DNA of 64,000 nt from Cohnella sp. OV330 (GTDB taxonomy: Bacteria; Bacillota; Bacilli; Paenibacillales; Paenibacillaceae): positions 1-64,000 of the forward strand of contig NZ_FOKE01000004.1 in assembly GCF_900112065.1 (NCBI RefSeq), given 5' to 3'. A program made the position numbers and the translations under genes. This document shows, piece by piece, positions 1-8,160 of the stretch (position 1 is its first letter; every line of letters starts with the position of its first letter). The notes below the pieces were generated by a model, which saw only the letters and a program-made list of their open reading frames with translations, was not told the origin of the DNA and did not search any database.

Positions 1-398
1 TAACGAATCAAGGATTTGAACATAAGCGCAGTATCGTCATCTTCATAAAACTTGTTCATAAATGGCGATGTCGTGAATTGTTCCAAGAAGAGAAACCAGT
101 CTTTATTTTGAATCATGAACGCTAATGAATTTTTCATAAACGTATAACAGAGCTCTTTGGCATCCAGCCCTTCATGAATATTCAAGACCATGCTTCTACT
201 CAGCTTTTCCTTCACATTAAGATACAGCTTTAGTAATAAATCCTCCTTATTCTGATAATAAACATAAATGGTCGCTGAAGAAATCCCAGCTCGCTTTGCT
301 ATTTTTGACATCGAAATATCCACGAATCCAACTTCGTTAATGAGTTGGATCGTAGAATCAAATATGGCTTGATTTTTATTCTCGTCCTTATGTCTCAT
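1..398 (-). CDS. TetR/AcrR-family transcriptional regulator, C-terminus cut by window edge
   Basis: About 132 residues read leftward from an ATG at 396-398 and run off the window, so the C-terminus is missing. The N-terminal 50 residues form a TetR-type helix-turn-helix: the stretch IAKRAGISSATIYVYYQNKE (about residues 33-52) has the usual spacing of the recognition helix and the following Tyr-Tyr. The remainder is the start of the all-helical ligand-binding domain. TetR proteins are dimeric repressors that leave DNA when a small ligand binds. A 20-bp palindrome lies 10 bases upstream of the start, which suggests autoregulation. The regulated target may lie left of the window or be only this gene; the ligand cannot be inferred. 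The region is AT-rich relative to most of the window. Confidence 0.85.
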   Translation of the reverse strand, partial: MRHKDENKNQAIFDSTIQLINEVGFVDISMSKIAKRAGISSATIYVYYQNKEDLLLKLYLNVKEKLSRSMVLNIHEGLDAKELCYTFMKNSLAFMIQNKDWFLFLEQFTTSPFMNKFYEDDDTALMFKSLIR

Positions 399-407
399 GA
401 CTGTATA

Positions 408-427
408 TTAAACGATCATTCGATTAA
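408..427. promoter_or_regulatory. Candidate TetR operator palindrome
   Basis: The sequence reads TTAA-n-CGA-n4-TCG-n-TTAA, a symmetric 20-bp element immediately upstream of the TetR-type gene start. TetR dimers bind palindromes of this size and often repress their own promoter. The position next to the regulator supports an autoregulatory operator; binding is inferred. Confidence 0.5.
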
Positions 428-1017
428 AGTCAAAGTTGTTGGTCGAGGAGCAATCCAGTTCGCCGGATTAGCTGGTATATACGCTAACCCGAACGCATCG
501 TCAACCCGAATTGGTGCCGATCCTCAGTACATAATAATTTTTGTTTACAATTCTGACATCTTCAGTTCTTAGAATCGATCACATAAAGAAAAAATCTGAC
601 CATTCGGCGAATCTGCTTTGATTCATTAAATGCCTGGGATATCCTGTTGATTGTTTGCTACTTTAAATTTCGCGGATAAGCGAGGTTTGTTTTTAATAAT
701 ACATACATGCATGCCAGTACCACAACCTTAACGCCAGCTTGCGCTTCTTTTACAATCTTGAGTCGCACTTCCACTTTCCACTTCTTACCTCTCCTCCCGA
801 TCATCTCCTTATCCCCAGTTAAAATGATTGGTCGGTGGCCTCCAATTTGATTAGGTGGCTTAGATCAAAAGTCGAAAGCTCATTTCAGTTGTTTGTTGGT
901 TAATGTTTCCTCCAAGGATCGTGAACAGCAACCGGGGACGGCTAAATCCCAGCGATAAGGAAATAATGATACATGGCGATAACGACATGCAGAGTCGCCG
1001 TTCAAAACATCCGCTAA
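428..1017. other. 590-base region without an intact gene
   Basis: No open frame here has a convincing ribosome binding site and protein-like composition. It holds a short transposase-like remnant at 658-804 and an interrupted stem at about 458-494 that pairs imperfectly with itself. The remainder is AT-rich and must contain the promoter of the downstream germination operon, but I could not place a confident sigma-G or sigma-A promoter. Confidence 0.5.
658..804 (-). pseudogene. Short remnant resembling the N-terminus of an IS transposase
   Basis: A 48-residue reading frame starts MIGRRGKKWKVEVRLKIV and continues with KEAQAGVKVVVLA. This resembles the first helix of the helix-turn-helix in IS3/IS630-type transposases (basic start, then a K-x-V-K-E-A-type helix). 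It then degenerates and stops. No terminal inverted repeats or remaining transposase domains are visible nearby. The AT-rich setting fits an old insertion scar. A chance open frame is possible. Confidence 0.3.
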
Positions 1018-2587
1018 ATGACTGAGGTGCCTACTATCCAAAATATAAGTTCTAATGGTGACCTGCCTGATGAATCACTCCATGATCAGATAAGCAAATC
1101 CTTAGAAGAGAATGAACTGATTCTCAGAAATACGTTTAAAAATTGTTATGATATCGTCTTTCGGCGTATCCAAATCTTCGGACAAATCAATGCTCTATTG
1201 GTTTATTTGGATGGTATGGTAGATACCAAGACATTGGATAACATATTGCTAAAACCTTGGATGTTAGAAACTCCACGTCCGGGATTGGGGGAGTTAAACG
1301 CTCTTGATTTGATGTTGGAACAACAGCTGGTCAGCATCGCAAAAACAAAAACTGTGGAGACGATAGGCGATATTGAACAAAGTATTTTATCTGCCAATGT
1401 CGTTATCCTATCGGATGGATTAAGTCATGCCGTTATTGCCGAATTAAAAGGCTTTGAACAGCGAGCCATTGAAGAGCCCGCCAATGAGACGACGATTCGG
1501 GGACCAAGAGAAGGCTTTACGGAAAACATTAATGTGAATACAAGCCTGGTTCGCAGAAAAATTCAGAGTACGAAACTTAAAATGGAGTCCATGACCGTCG
1601 GCAATCTTTCCAAAACGACTATTGTCATCGCCTACATTGAAGGACTCGCAATAGATTCGATCGTTGAAGAAGTTCGAAAACGAATTAATCGAATTCAAAT
1701 CGATACCGTGCTTGGCGGGAATTTTATTGAGGAGTTCATAGAAGATCACCCGTTCACACTATTCCCGCAAGTGCAGAATACTGAACGCCCGGATATTGTC
1801 GCCTCAAGCCTTGCGGAAAGAAAAGTAGCGATTTTCATCGATGGCACTCCTTTTACATTGATCGTCCCCTGTTCCTTATGGAACGCGTTTCAGTCGGCTG
1901 ACGATTATTACGAGCGGTTTTTATACGCTACCCTCATCCGTTGGCTGCGAATGCTATTGATTATCACTTCGCTATTCTTGCCTTCTATTTATGTTGCAAT
2001 TACGACGTTTCATCCGCAATTGATGCCCACTAATTTTTTGCTCAGCCTCACATCTGCTCGCGAAGGGGTTCCCTTTCCGGCGGTCATTGAAGCATTTATT
2101 ATGGAATTTTTATTCGAGGGTTTACGCGAGGCTGGCATTCGATTGCCGAGGCCAACCGGTTCGGCGGTCAGTATTGTCGGGGCTCTGGTTATTGGCCAAG
2201 CGGCCGTTCAGGCAGGGATCGTATCGGCTCCGATGGTCATCGTAGTTTCCCTTACAGGAATTGCATCTCTCATCTCCCCCAGATACAGCATGGGAGTGGC
2301 ATTTCGAATGCTCCGTTTTCCGATGCTCCTTTTTTCAGGGATGTTCGGGTTATACGGAGTGACGATGGGATCTTTATTCCTTCTCATTCACCTGACAAAT
2401 CTGGAGTCATTCGGAGTCCCTTATTTAAGTCCGATAACCCCATTATCAAGAACGGAAATTAAAGGACGTATTCATTCGTGCACCAAGATGGAGAATGCAT
2501 ACAATCCCCTTATCCGGTTCTACCCCTCATCAATTGCGATTCCCCAAAGGACAAAAGCCAGGCGGCAACCAAGGAGACGAAGCCTAA
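1018..2587 (+). pseudogene. GerA-family spore germinant receptor subunit A, frameshifted near its 3' end
   Basis: GerA-type A subunits sit in the inner spore membrane and, with B and C subunits, sense nutrient germinants. Residues about 30-300 form the N-terminal soluble domain, with the family motif GPREGF near residue 160. Membrane segments run from about residue 313, including SAVSIVGALVIGQAAVQAG. At 2456-2458 the string GAAATT holds one extra A. If it is removed, the frame continues with LKDVFIRAPRWRM, the conserved GerA tail, and stops at 2585-2587, overlapping the gerC ATG (TAATG) and giving a 522-residue protein. As written, the frame reads on into gerC and gives a 915-residue artificial fusion. 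The assigned ATG directly follows an in-frame stop and has no good ribosome binding site, so the true start is uncertain. The shift may be a real mutation or a sequence error. Confidence 0.85.
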
Positions 2588-3765
2588 TGAACCACCGCCC
2601 GACAGCTTTCCTATTTCTGATACTCTGTTTCGCTTTAACCACAGGCTGTTGGGATCGTGAAGAGCTAACGGACAGAGTCTTTGATCTTGCCGCATCGACT
2701 GATCTTAACAAGGATGGGACGTATTTAACTGCCGCTCAATTCCTTATTCCCTCCAGAATTGAGCAAAGCTCAAAAGGAGGGATCGGCGGTGAAAAACCTT
2801 ATTTTATCGAGACGGGCAGCGGTAAAAGTATTCTGGAAGCCATTCAAAAAGCACGACAAAAACTTTCTCGCACGATCACACGCAGTCATCGACGCAACTA
2901 TTACATTGGAGAAGACCTGGCTAAACATGGAATCAAAGAAATGTTAGATGCATTTTCTCGAGATCCGGGCAATCGAATCCGAATGGACATTTGGGTGGTC
3001 AAGGGAAATACTGGCTTGGAAGCTTTGCAAGTGCCCTACCCTCTGGAGAAAATTCCTGCCGTCGCTTCACTCAAAATACATAAAGCGGTTGGAGGTACCT
3101 CAGGCACATCCTATCTCGATTTTATGATGGCCTCCAGTTCCGAAGGAAGCTGCCCGACTTTGCCTGTCGTAGACATCGTACAGGGCGACTCGTCGCAAAA
3201 AACGATCCGATTTTATGGTCGCGCTATTTTTAACCACGATTACAAATTAGCTGGTTATTTAAATTTTGTAGAAGGCGCTTATCGTCAGTGGATTCTCAAT
3301 GGGATATCTTTCTTGGACATAGAGGAAAATATCCCTGAAGCAGACGGGAGCGTCGGCGTCATCGTTACCAATTTTAGTAGCAAGCTAAAAAGCAGAATAA
3401 CCTCGGAAAATAAGGTGAAGATGGAGATTGAACTAAGCGGAGTAGGACATGTTTCAGAAAACAATACGAATTTGGATCTTAGACGGCAGAAAAATTTGAA
3501 GCTTGTGCAGAACACAATCAATGAGAAAACGAGCGAGCATGTTCTTGAAATGGTCATTAAAGTTCAAAAGCAATATGGTACTGATGTATTTGGTTTCAAT
3601 GAAGCCTTGAATCGTCAGCATCCAAGAGAATGGAACAAAATAAAAGGACAGTGGGATACGATATTTCAGGACATAAAAGTGACGGTCAATGTAAAGGTAA
3701 ATATAAAAAGTATCGGCCTGGTCGGGCCGCCGCTTCAATTTAAGGAAGGTGATATTAAACAATGA
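2587..3765 (+). CDS. GerC-family germinant receptor lipoprotein (subunit C)
   Basis: A 392-residue Ger(x)C-family protein. It begins MNHRPTAFLF with a hydrophobic signal and a lipobox ending LTTGC; Cys21 is the expected lipidated residue, followed by WDREEL, the family signature. The C subunit is anchored on the outer face of the inner spore membrane and is required for receptor function. The ATG overlaps the restored gerA stop (TAATG), indicating translational coupling. The 3' end overlaps gerB (ATGA at 3762-3765). In the unedited sequence this gene is in frame with the shifted gerA, so an automatic caller could miss its own start. Family assignment is firm; the germinant is not predictable. 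Confidence 0.9.
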   Translation: MNHRPTAFLFLILCFALTTGCWDREELTDRVFDLAASTDLNKDGTYLTAAQFLIPSRIEQSSKGGIGGEKPYFIETGSGKSILEAIQKARQKLSRTITRSHRRNYYIGEDLAKHGIKEMLDAFSRDPGNRIRMDIWVVKGNTGLEALQVPYPLEKIPAVASLKIHKAVGGTSGTSYLDFMMASSSEGSCPTLPVVDIVQGDSSQKTIRFYGRAIFNHDYKLAGYLNFVEGAYRQWILNGISFLDIEENIPEADGSVGVIVTNFSSKLKSRITSENKVKMEIELSGVGHVSENNTNLDLRRQKNLKLVQNTINEKTSEHVLEMVIKVQKQYGTDVFGFNEALNRQHPREWNKIKGQWDTIFQDIKVTVNVKVNIKSIGLVGPPLQFKEGDIKQ

Positions 3766-4847
3766 AAATTTCCGGATATCAGCTTTTTTGGATGATTTTC
3801 TCGATGGAATTTGGGATGACGGCCATCTACAGCCTCTCGTCTGCCGCATTTTTCGCCAAACAAGACGCATGGATTTCAATCATCGTTGCAACCCTGATCT
3901 GTTTATTCACTACCTTTGTCGCAGTCAGATTAAGCCTCCTTTACCCGGAGCAAACATTTATTCAATACAGTCAGTCGATTCTCGGAAAATGGCTGGGAAA
4001 AATCATACTCGTTCCTTACCTTTTGATGTGGGTCTCCGTGACCGGAATCATTTTAAGGGAATATGCGGATTTTGTTTTCGCAGCATTATTTAGTTCGACG
4101 CCGATATGGATTGTCATTCTCATTATGTTAGGCGCTATCGTATATGTCACTTATTCCGGAGGTCTTAGAAGTATCAGTCGTTGCAGTGAAATCATCGGTC
4201 CTATTATCGTTTTAAGCGGTATTATCGTCATTTTATTAAGCTTGAAGGATTTGAACTGGCTTAGAATACTGCCGGTTTACTCCAACTCAGGATTGTTGCC
4301 CATTGTTAAAGGAGGTTTATCCCCTGCTTCCTTCCTAGCCGAATCCTTTATGGTGGTAATGTTAATCGCTTTTATGACCAAACCCGAGCGAGCTCTAGTC
4401 TCTTCCTTAGCCGGTGTTGCAGCCGCTTCATTCGCCGTTTTGGCCATGACATTGAACATCATTATGGTCTTAGGGCCGAATTTGCCGGCTAAATTTATTT
4501 ATCCTATGTACTCTACAGTAACGTATATCTCTGTAATGGAATTTATCCAAAACGTTGATGTTTTAACAGTCTTGATTTGGATCATCAGCATTTTTATTAA
4601 AGCATCCCTTTATTTCTTTATTACCAGTTACGGTACTGCGCAATTATTTCACATCAAAAAATGGAAGCATACCGTTTGGTGGATAGCTCCTATTGTCTTT
4701 GTCATATCACTGCTGCCACAAAACACAAACGAAACCATGAATTTTGCGAAGTTTTGGCGTGATGTGATTTTTCCTGTAAATCTCGTCGGCATCCCGTTAC
4801 TATTGTGGATTATTGGTTCTATTCGAAAAAAATACATATCAAGGTAG
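3762..4847 (+). CDS. GerB-family germinant receptor permease-like subunit (subunit B)
   Basis: A 361-residue polytopic membrane protein with about ten hydrophobic segments. It starts MKISGYQLFWMIFSMEFGM and contains YPEQTFIQYSQSILGKWLGK, typical of GerAB/GerKB-type subunits (APC-superfamily fold). The B subunit is thought to form the ligand-binding transmembrane part of the germinant receptor. The start codon overlaps the gerC stop by four bases, making gerA-gerC-gerB one operon in the A-C-B order common in Paenibacillaceae. No terminator hairpin with a T-run is visible downstream; 4848-5015 holds only two short direct repeats. Confidence 0.92.
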   Translation: MKISGYQLFWMIFSMEFGMTAIYSLSSAAFFAKQDAWISIIVATLICLFTTFVAVRLSLLYPEQTFIQYSQSILGKWLGKIILVPYLLMWVSVTGIILREYADFVFAALFSSTPIWIVILIMLGAIVYVTYSGGLRSISRCSEIIGPIIVLSGIIVILLSLKDLNWLRILPVYSNSGLLPIVKGGLSPASFLAESFMVVMLIAFMTKPERALVSSLAGVAAASFAVLAMTLNIIMVLGPNLPAKFIYPMYSTVTYISVMEFIQNVDVLTVLIWIISIFIKASLYFFITSYGTAQLFHIKKWKHTVWWIAPIVFVISLLPQNTNETMNFAKFWRDVIFPVNLVGIPLLLWIIGSIRKKYISR

Positions 4848-4917
4848 CACTCTCAGAGGCTTACAAGGCGCAACGGATCAGTGCTCAAGCACCGGCGCGG
4901 GCCGACCGCCAAACAGG

Positions 4918-4975
4918 GATCCTGTAGATAATCAGGTGTTTGCGTTACGAATCATAGATCCTGTAGATAATCAGG
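4918..4975. repeat. Two 19-bp direct repeats 3' of the gerB gene
   Basis: GATCCTGTAGATAATCAGG occurs at 4918-4936 and again, identically, at 4957-4975. Each copy has an internal CCTG...CAGG inverted pair. The copies lie in the 168-base gap between the gerB stop and the convergent TPR gene. They could be a small structured element or a recombination scar; no mobile gene accompanies them. Confidence 0.7.
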
Positions 4976-5015
4976 GGCTCTAAAGTTCAGAAATGGATAA
5001 CACTAACCTCTAACC

Positions 5016-5438
5016 TCAAATCTCTATTTTTGTCTCCAAAAACGCAAGATACTTTGGGTCGTCTTCCATAAAAATCTCCATACCCGCGCCCATATAAGCC
5101 CGAGTTAACTCGTCAGCTGCCTTTTCAAAGTTTTCCTGTTCGTAATATAACTGCCCCAGCCGAAGATGAATAAACGGATTACCCAACCCGTTCGGACACT
5201 GTACGGCATTCAAAAAGCACTTGAGGGCCTTATCATAATTCTTCATACGATAGTGGACATCCCCGATAGCTACATATATCCAGGTGGCGGCCTCCCAATC
5301 TTGATGATTTTCAGGCAATAAACGGAGGGCGGCAATATAAGTTTGCTTGGCTGCCTCAAGATCGCCTGTCTTCACTAAATCATCCCCTTGTTTACAAAGT
5401 GCCCTAATTGCGGAATAAGTGGAGTCTGAGAGCTGCAA
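5016..5438 (-). CDS. Tetratricopeptide-repeat protein
   Basis: A 140-residue soluble protein composed of about three TPR helical hairpins, seen in the repeated Gly/Ala-Tyr spacing (DLVKTGDLEAAKQTYIAAL, then YRMKNYDKALKCFLNAV, then YYEQENFEKAADELTRAY). TPR proteins mediate protein-protein contacts; the partner is unknown. The start is a TTG with AGGAGA eight bases upstream, better supported than any ATG nearby. It is convergent with gerB on the left and divergent from the next gerB-type gene. Small stand-alone TPR proteins of this size occur in Bacillales, some beside polymorphic toxins as immunity-like partners, but no toxin gene is visible here. Confidence 0.8.
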   Translation of the reverse strand: MQLSDSTYSAIRALCKQGDDLVKTGDLEAAKQTYIAALRLLPENHQDWEAATWIYVAIGDVHYRMKNYDKALKCFLNAVQCPNGLGNPFIHLRLGQLYYEQENFEKAADELTRAYMGAGMEIFMEDDPKYLAFLETKIEI

Positions 5439-5674
5439 CGCGATCTCTCCTGTTCTGTTCGAGTGGATGAATGATTTTTAGCCAATGATCGTTTGTTGGT
5501 TTTCATTATAGCGTCACCCAGATTAATAAATAAAGTTAACATAATACCTATTATGATTTCATTCCTAATACATAACAATCAACCGTCTGATTCTGAATTC
5601 AATTCACCCAAAGTATATTTGATTGCCCCCTGGCGAATACTTGGAACATATTTACCAGGAAATGGAGAGTTGCA

Positions 5675-6775
5675 ATGCAGGCCAAGGAAAAGATCACGGG
5701 CACCCAATTGGGCTTTTTAATCTTTACTTTTATCATCTCGACGAACTTGTTGACCGTCCCTTCATTTTCGGTCATGTTTGCCATGCAGGATGCTTGGATA
5801 TCGGAGTTGATCGCGCCCGCGACCGGTTTTGTGAGCATCTGGGTCATGTGCGAACTATCAAGGCGGTATCCCGGTCAGACGGTTGAACAATACAGCTCCC
5901 GTATTCTTGGGAAATGGCTTGGGAAATTAGTAGCGGCGAACTACGCCTATTATTGGTTTGTATCGATATCGACCATTACGATGCAGCACACGGGATTTGT
6001 CAGTACGCTTTTGCTCCCTGAGAGCCCTTTTATCGTGATTAGCCTGACTTTATTAGCCTTAACCGGCGCTGCGGCTTATCTAGGCATTGAAGTCATCGCC
6101 AGATCCAACGAGTTTCTGACCTTGCTCCTGCTCGTCTTGTTTATTCCGCTCCTGATCCTGACCATCATGGAAGCTAATGCCCATATGCTTAAGCCCGTTG
6201 TTGAGCATGGATTCGGAAGGGTACTCCAGGGCGCGATCAATCCCGCGGGAGGATTCATGAATCAGGTGTTTATTTTGGGGTGGCTCCTCCCTTATTTCCA
6301 ATCGTCCGGCAAGGCGCGCAAGGTGTCCAATATTGCATTAGCGGGCGTTACCTTGATGTCCGTCAGCCTGATCATGCTTACGATTATGATCCTCGGTCCA
6401 TTGACTGGGAAATTGACTTACTCGTTCTTGAGCGTGGTCCAATATATCGGAATCGAGGGGTCTTTCGAGCGTCTCGAAGCGATCGCGGTTTCGACCTGGG
6501 TAATCGGCTGCTTCATCAAAATATCGGTTTCCATGTTCATATTCAGCGTATGCGTAAGCCAGTTTTTCGGAATCCGGAATTACCGGGACCTCGTCTTTCC
6601 GCTCGCGCTGTTTTCCCTGATCGGCTCGGTCTGGATTTTCCCGAACGCGGCCGCGCTGCTGAACTATCTCGTTTTCACGTTCCCGATTCTGGCCTTTTGG
6701 AATCAAACGCTGATCCCTCTCTTGCTTCTGGTCGTGGACGCAGCAAAAAGAAAGACCGCTCCTTCAATGTCGTAA
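5675..6775 (+). CDS. Second GerB-family germinant receptor subunit B
   Basis: A 366-residue polytopic membrane protein of the spore germination GerB family: MQAKEKITGTQLGFLIFTFI at the start, YPGQTVEQYSSRILGKWLGK near residue 65, about ten membrane segments in all. The ribosome binding site GGAGAG at 5664-5669 fits the ATG. Unlike the first receptor operon it is not co-directional with its A and C partners: it faces the gerA-gerC-small gene unit on the minus strand and overlaps the last gene tail to tail by 12 bases. It probably supplies the B subunit for the neighbouring GerA/GerC pair, expressed from its own promoter. Confidence 0.9.
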   Translation: MQAKEKITGTQLGFLIFTFIISTNLLTVPSFSVMFAMQDAWISELIAPATGFVSIWVMCELSRRYPGQTVEQYSSRILGKWLGKLVAANYAYYWFVSISTITMQHTGFVSTLLLPESPFIVISLTLLALTGAAAYLGIEVIARSNEFLTLLLLVLFIPLLILTIMEANAHMLKPVVEHGFGRVLQGAINPAGGFMNQVFILGWLLPYFQSSGKARKVSNIALAGVTLMSVSLIMLTIMILGPLTGKLTYSFLSVVQYIGIEGSFERLEAIAVSTWVIGCFIKISVSMFIFSVCVSQFFGIRNYRDLVFPLALFSLIGSVWIFPNAAALLNYLVFTFPILAFWNQTLIPLLLLVVDAAKRKTAPSMS

Positions 6776-6994
6776 CAAAAATTGTCCGATAGGCTCGAGC
6801 AATCGCTGAACCGGTAAAACGAAGCTCGGCAGCGTCATTCGGACAAGCAGCAAGGAACCGATGACGAGGGATATGCCCATCGTCGCGCCATATACGGCCG
6901 CTTCCCTGCCTTTTTGCTTGCCGAGCAACGTTCTCATACGCGCGATCGTCCATATCGCGCCCAATACGACATATACGACGAGGTAAGCGCTCAT
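6764..6994 (-). CDS. Small two-TM protein, candidate germinant receptor D subunit
   Basis: A 76-residue protein with two clear hydrophobic helices (about residues 3-20, YLVVYVVLGAIWTIARM; about 33-52, VYGATMGISLVIGSLLLV) joined by a basic loop. The ATG overlaps the gerC stop (ATGA) and has AAAGGAGA upstream, so it is the last gene of the gerA-gerC unit. Short two-TM 'D' proteins of about this size are known in some Bacillus receptor operons (GerKD/GerUD type) and modulate receptor function. Size, topology and place match; sequence homology was not tested. The 3' end overlaps the convergent gerB gene by 12 bases. Confidence 0.75.
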   Translation of the reverse strand: MSAYLVVYVVLGAIWTIARMRTLLGKQKGREAAVYGATMGISLVIGSLLLVRMTLPSFVLPVQRLLEPIGQFLLRH

Positions 6995-8160
6995 TCTCGG
7001 ATCTCCTTTTTGCTCCATTGTAAGGGAGGACCGGCCATCCCGGCGCCGGCGATGGACAGCTTTACGACGACCTCGATGTCCGCCTCGGCGAATTTCCGTT
7101 CCCACTGTTTTTGGATCGTTTTCCATTGTTTCGGCTTATTTCGACGGAGTATTTGTCCGAAGCCGACGGCGTCCGCGTCGAATTGCTTTTGAAGCTTAAG
7201 CATGGCTTCCGACACCTGTTTTTCGGCGGATTTCTCCAGCGCCTGCTCCGCGAGCGCGATATTTTTCGGCCGCGAAATATTCAGATCGGTATTATTTTCG
7301 ATCAGCGTGCCTTTCCCTTGCAGCAAGACCTTGAACCGGATGCGTTCCCCGCGGGTATCGGCCGTGATTTTCCTCCGGGCATGGGTGACGAGCATCCCGA
7401 CGTTGCCCTGACCGTCCGGCAGCGCCGCGTTGATTCTCCCGTCCTCCATATGATCGGTCGCCCAATTGAGGGCGTCCGTCTCTTCTCCGTTCAATAACCC
7501 GACCATTCTCATCTCCTTGAACACGGCCGATCCCGCCAGCTTGAACAGCCGGGCTTTCACCTGTTCGTTTCCCTCCGGCTCGACCTCGATGGCGCCCATG
7601 ATCGGATCGATTCCTGGGCTTGAGGCCGATATGAAAAACTCCCGCAGGTTGACCGCAATTTCGCTTTGCTGGCCCTCCATCTCTTTGACCGCTTCCATCG
7701 GCACCTGATCGAAGGGATATTTCGTCTGCAGCACTTTTTCCGCTTCGCCCCCCTTTACGACCATAATATAAGTACGCAGACGTTGCCGCGGGTCGTGTAC
7801 GAATATGTCCAAAATGCCGTTGATTCCTTTCTTGCCCAATGCTTCGCCGATGAAGATCACGCTGCGATGGGCGGTGAACAGCTTTCGGGAGCTCTTCTTC
7901 TGCAGCTTTTCGAATGCCTCGTTCGCGTTTTTCCCGGTGGCCGATAGGACGAAAAACTTTTGCTGGGCTCCGCCGCCCGCAGCGCCGCCCTGATTCGAAG
8001 AAGGAATGGCGATCTGCAGCGACAGCTTGTAATCTCCGGTATCCGTCAGATCGAACGCGCTGCCTGTGATAAATGCGAGATCGTTGATTTCCGTTCGGTC
8101 CCAACAGCCGCTTAGGAGGCACGCGCATAAGAGGAGGCAAGCTTTGAAGCCTCGTTTCAT
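6991..8160 (-). CDS. Second GerC-family germinant receptor lipoprotein
   Basis: A 389-residue Ger(x)C lipoprotein. The chosen start gives MKRGFKACLLLCACLLSGC, a lipoprotein signal with Cys19 as the lipid site and WDRTEIND directly after it. A longer frame exists upstream, but it would place 32 hydrophilic residues before the signal peptide, and the chosen ATG overlaps the gerA stop as ATGA. The C-terminal region (SEAMLKLQKQFDADAVGFG) aligns by eye with the first GerC in this window, so the two are paralogues. Outer-leaflet component of the inner-membrane receptor. Confidence 0.92.
   Translation of the reverse strand: MKRGFKACLLLCACLLSGCWDRTEINDLAFITGSAFDLTDTGDYKLSLQIAIPSSNQGGAAGGGAQQKFFVLSATGKNANEAFEKLQKKSSRKLFTAHRSVIFIGEALGKKGINGILDIFVHDPRQRLRTYIMVVKGGEAEKVLQTKYPFDQVPMEAVKEMEGQQSEIAVNLREFFISASSPGIDPIMGAIEVEPEGNEQVKARLFKLAGSAVFKEMRMVGLLNGEETDALNWATDHMEDGRINAALPDGQGNVGMLVTHARRKITADTRGERIRFKVLLQGKGTLIENNTDLNISRPKNIALAEQALEKSAEKQVSEAMLKLQKQFDADAVGFGQILRRNKPKQWKTIQKQWERKFAEADIEVVVKLSIAGAGMAGPPLQWSKKEIRE

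Noticed and set aside
345..572. 75-codon plus-strand open frame
   Set aside because: It runs antisense across the start of the TetR-type gene and its operator and has no recognisable ribosome binding site or domain.
1018..3765. A single 915-residue GerA-GerC fusion protein
   Set aside because: Removing one A at 2456-2458 restores the conserved GerA C-terminus and a standard TAATG overlap with gerC; the fused stretch between has no family-like sequence.
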